Positions 62,314-64,000 of a stretch of DNA of 64,000 bases are shown piece after piece. Both the position numbers and the translations under genes were made by a program. The notes under the pieces were generated by a model that saw only the letters and a program-made list of their open reading frames with translations, did no database searches and was not told where the DNA came from. Source of the stretch: Achromobacter pestifer (lineage in GTDB: Bacteria; Pseudomonadota; Gammaproteobacteria; Burkholderiales; Burkholderiaceae_B); the NCBI RefSeq assembly GCF_902859625.1, contig NZ_CADIJX010000012.1, positions 62,001 through 126,000 on the forward strand. The letters are read 5' to 3'. Positions within the stretch are counted from its first letter, which is position 1; each line of letters starts with the position of its first letter.

Positions 62314-63710
62314 CACCGCCGCGCGTGCGTTCGATGCAGGCGCGGCTGACCCTGCTGTTGGGCGCCATCGCATTGCTGGTATCCAGCCTGGCCGGGGCTA
62401 CGCTGTTCTGGGCGTTGAAGCGCGAAGTCGCACGCCAGGAAATCACCGAGGTCAACGGCAAGCTGGAATTGATCGATCACCTGATCGACATGCAGAACAG
62501 CGCCAGCGGCCTGCATGACCTGGCCGCCACCTTCGACGAGATGCGCGCGGGTCAAGGCCAGTTGGGCATATGGATCGTGGACGCCCAGGGCAATGCCGTC
62601 TATGGCGGCCCCGCCCCCGAAACGCTGGAGCTCACGGACGGCAAACAAGTGCTGCTACAGACGGCCGACGGCAGCCGCATGCGCGGCCTGCGGGTTGCCA
62701 TGAACGACCGCATCTTGCCCGGCGCACAACTGACGGTGGCGGTCAGCACGCGCACCAACTCGCAGTTCCTCTATGCCTACGGCACCGCCTTGATCTTGAT
62801 CTGCGCCTTGTGGGTGGGCGCGACCGTGGTGCTGGCCGCTTGGGCCGTGCGCCGCAGCATGGCCCCCACGCGCCGGCTATCGGAACAGGCCGCGCGCATC
62901 CAGCCCGACAATCTGGCTCGCCGCCTGCCGCTGGAAGATACCGACCGCGAACTGCTCGAACTGGTGCGCTCATTCAACCGCACGCTAGAGCGGCTGCAAA
63001 CGGCCTACCAGCAGATGGAAGGCTTCAACGCCGATGTCGCGCATGAGCTGCGCACACCGCTGGCCACGCTGATCAACGGCACCCAGGTCATGCTGTCGTC
63101 GCCGCGCGAAGCCGCCGAGCTGCGCGATGCGCTGGAATCCAACCTGGAAGAGCTCGAGGACCTGAAAACGCTGGTCAACGACATGCTGTTCCTGGCGCGC
63201 GCAGACCGGGGCGAGCTTGCCGCCGACCTGGCGCCCGTGTCGCTGGCGGCCGAGGCCCGGCGCGTGGCGGACTACTACGAAGCCATGCTGGAAGCACACG
63301 GCGTGCGTCTGCATTGCGAGGGCGACGCCACCGTGACTGCCAATTCCGGCCTGGTGCGCCGCGCCTTGGCCAACCTGATATCCAACGCCATCAAAGCCAC
63401 GCCCGCCGGACAAGGCATCCTGCTGCGCTGCTCCGTGACGCCGTCGGGCGCGCGGGTGGAAGTGCGCAACCCTGGCCGGCCCATTCCGGCTGCCGACCTG
63501 CCCCGCATCTTCGACCGCTTCTTCCGGTCGGGCCAGACGCGCGCGCCGCGCAGCGAAGGTCACGGCCTGGGCCTGGCCATCGTGCGCGCCATTGCCCACA
63601 TGCACGGCGGTGAGGTGGACGCCGTGTCGGATGCCAACGGCACGGTGGTCGGCATCACCCTGCGCGGATCGGTGCGGCCCGCGGTTTCCGAGAACATTAC
63701 AAAACCGTAA
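62310..63710 (+). CDS. Heavy-metal sensor histidine kinase (CopS/CusS-like)
   Basis: This 466-residue kinase has two transmembrane helices (LTLLLGAIALLVSSLAGATL; LILICALWVGATVVLAAWAV) flanking a periplasmic sensor of about 125 residues. A HAMP segment (RRSMAPTRRLSEQAARIQPD) and the phospho-His in FNADVAHELRTPLATLINGT follow, with N and G boxes ISNAIKATP and GHGLGLAIVRAIA. It belongs to the IrlB/CusS heavy-metal group. Its stop codon lies inside a 16-bp palindrome that may be an operator for the next gene. Confidence 0.9.
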   Translation: MTPPRVRSMQARLTLLLGAIALLVSSLAGATLFWALKREVARQEITEVNGKLELIDHLIDMQNSASGLHDLAATFDEMRAGQGQLGIWIVDAQGNAVYGGPAPETLELTDGKQVLLQTADGSRMRGLRVAMNDRILPGAQLTVAVSTRTNSQFLYAYGTALILICALWVGATVVLAAWAVRRSMAPTRRLSEQAARIQPDNLARRLPLEDTDRELLELVRSFNRTLERLQTAYQQMEGFNADVAHELRTPLATLINGTQVMLSSPREAAELRDALESNLEELEDLKTLVNDMLFLARADRGELAADLAPVSLAAEARRVADYYEAMLEAHGVRLHCEGDATVTANSGLVRRALANLISNAIKATPAGQGILLRCSVTPSGARVEVRNPGRPIPAADLPRIFDRFFRSGQTRAPRSEGHGLGLAIVRAIAHMHGGEVDAVSDANGTVVGITLRGSVRPAVSENITKP

Positions 63711-63711
63711 T
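63696..63711. promoter_or_regulatory. Candidate metal-regulator operator (ATTAC-N6-GTAAT)
   Basis: ATTACAAAACCGTAAT is a dyad of two 5-bp arms with a 6-bp spacer. It overlaps the kinase stop codon and lies 72 bp before the cupredoxin start. Copper boxes bound by CopR/CusR regulators are similar A/T-rich dyads. Assignment rests on symmetry and position. Confidence 0.45.
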
Positions 63712-63783
63712 CCAGTCGACAGAATCGAGTCACCCCGGTTTTCCTACAGTGTCGTCACGGTCTCCCACCTTCTGAGGATTTTC

Positions 63784-64000
63784 GTGAAAGACACTCTGAT
63801 CCGCTTTACTCAAGCTGCGGCGCTGGCCCTGCTGGTTGCCGGCGCGGCCCAAGCCGCAGGCGAACACGCCGGCCACGCCATGTCGATGCCGGCTGCCTCG
63901 ACCCCCATCGGCAAACCCGGCGATGCCGCGCGCGTCACGCGCACCATCGAGGTCGACATGACCGACGCCATGCGCTTCACGCCCGAGCGCATCGAGGTCA
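63784..64000 (+). CDS. Cupredoxin-like periplasmic protein (5' part; cut by the window end)
   Basis: The first 72 residues are present. The start is GTG at 63784 with GAGGATTTT before it. A signal peptide (FTQAAALALLVAGAAQA) is followed by a His/Met-containing stretch (GEHAGHAMSMP) and RTIEVDMTDAMRFTPERIEV, the first strands of plastocyanin/azurin-like cupredoxins of copper-tolerance loci. The position after a CopRS-type pair fits a periplasmic copper-handling role. The copper ligands of the C-terminal half lie beyond the window. Confidence 0.82.
   Translation, partial: MKDTLIRFTQAAALALLVAGAAQAAGEHAGHAMSMPAASTPIGKPGDAARVTRTIEVDMTDAMRFTPERIEV

Overview
The window is high-GC, gene-dense bacterial DNA. 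Gene content and order point to a betaproteobacterium of the Alcaligenaceae (Achromobacter or Bordetella type). The markers are a Bug-family tripartite tricarboxylate receptor, a DUF3460 gene beside scpA and panC, a ubiE / Tim44-domain / ubiJ / ubiB cluster, and a pilD-coaE-zapD run. The genus is inferred from gene content; no marker RNA gene was found in the window.

Layout. (1) 1-10 kb: a TetR regulator converges on a four-gene RND efflux operon of MdtABC/MuxABC type with its own outer-membrane lipoprotein channel. (2) 10-16 kb: housekeeping genes zapD, coaE, pilD, panC, scpA and DUF3460, plus an NlpE-like lipoprotein and a LuxR/FixJ-type HTH protein with a repetitive tail. (3) 16-25 kb: an MFS pump overlapping glpK, a 1.07-kb non-coding region packed with repeats, a fused indolepyruvate ferredoxin oxidoreductase, and mutY. 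(4) 25-31 kb: a TPP enzyme / SDR / Bug-receptor operon with a divergent GntR regulator, then an XRE regulator and a methyltransferase. (5) 31-41.6 kb: a sugar-acid operon (FadR/UxuR-like regulator, two tandem solute-binding proteins, Zn-dehydrogenase, two permeases, ATPase, ManD-type dehydratase, mannitol-dehydrogenase-family reductase) with a divergent amidase. (6) 41.6-53 kb: metH facing a cobalamin riboswitch that leads btuB and a btuF-like gene, then thiG-thiD, a PIMT-like methyltransferase and tolC. (7) 53-59.4 kb: hldE C-domain homologue, a diiron desaturase-like protein, and the ubiquinone cluster. (8) 59.5-64 kb: phoB-phoR, then a copper-type two-component pair followed by a cupredoxin gene cut by the window end.

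How the genes work together. The enzymes of region 5 form a plausible route from L-gulonate (or L-idonate) through fructuronate and mannonate to 2-keto-3-deoxygluconate. Four TGGT-N2/3-ACCA palindromes upstream resemble UxuR/ExuR operators. Region 6 links cobalamin uptake, under a riboswitch, to the B12-dependent methionine synthase.

The least explained material is non-coding. Five elements, each exactly 65 bp, share conserved ends (GTAGGATGGGTG at one end, GCAACCCATC at the other) around variable centres; they occur alone or as inverted pairs next to tandem repeats. Two larger elements of 154 and 160 bp share a 77/82-identical core, but their long inverted-repeat arms differ in sequence while each stays self-complementary. 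This suggests a conserved folded structure, either a structured RNA or a MITE-like element.
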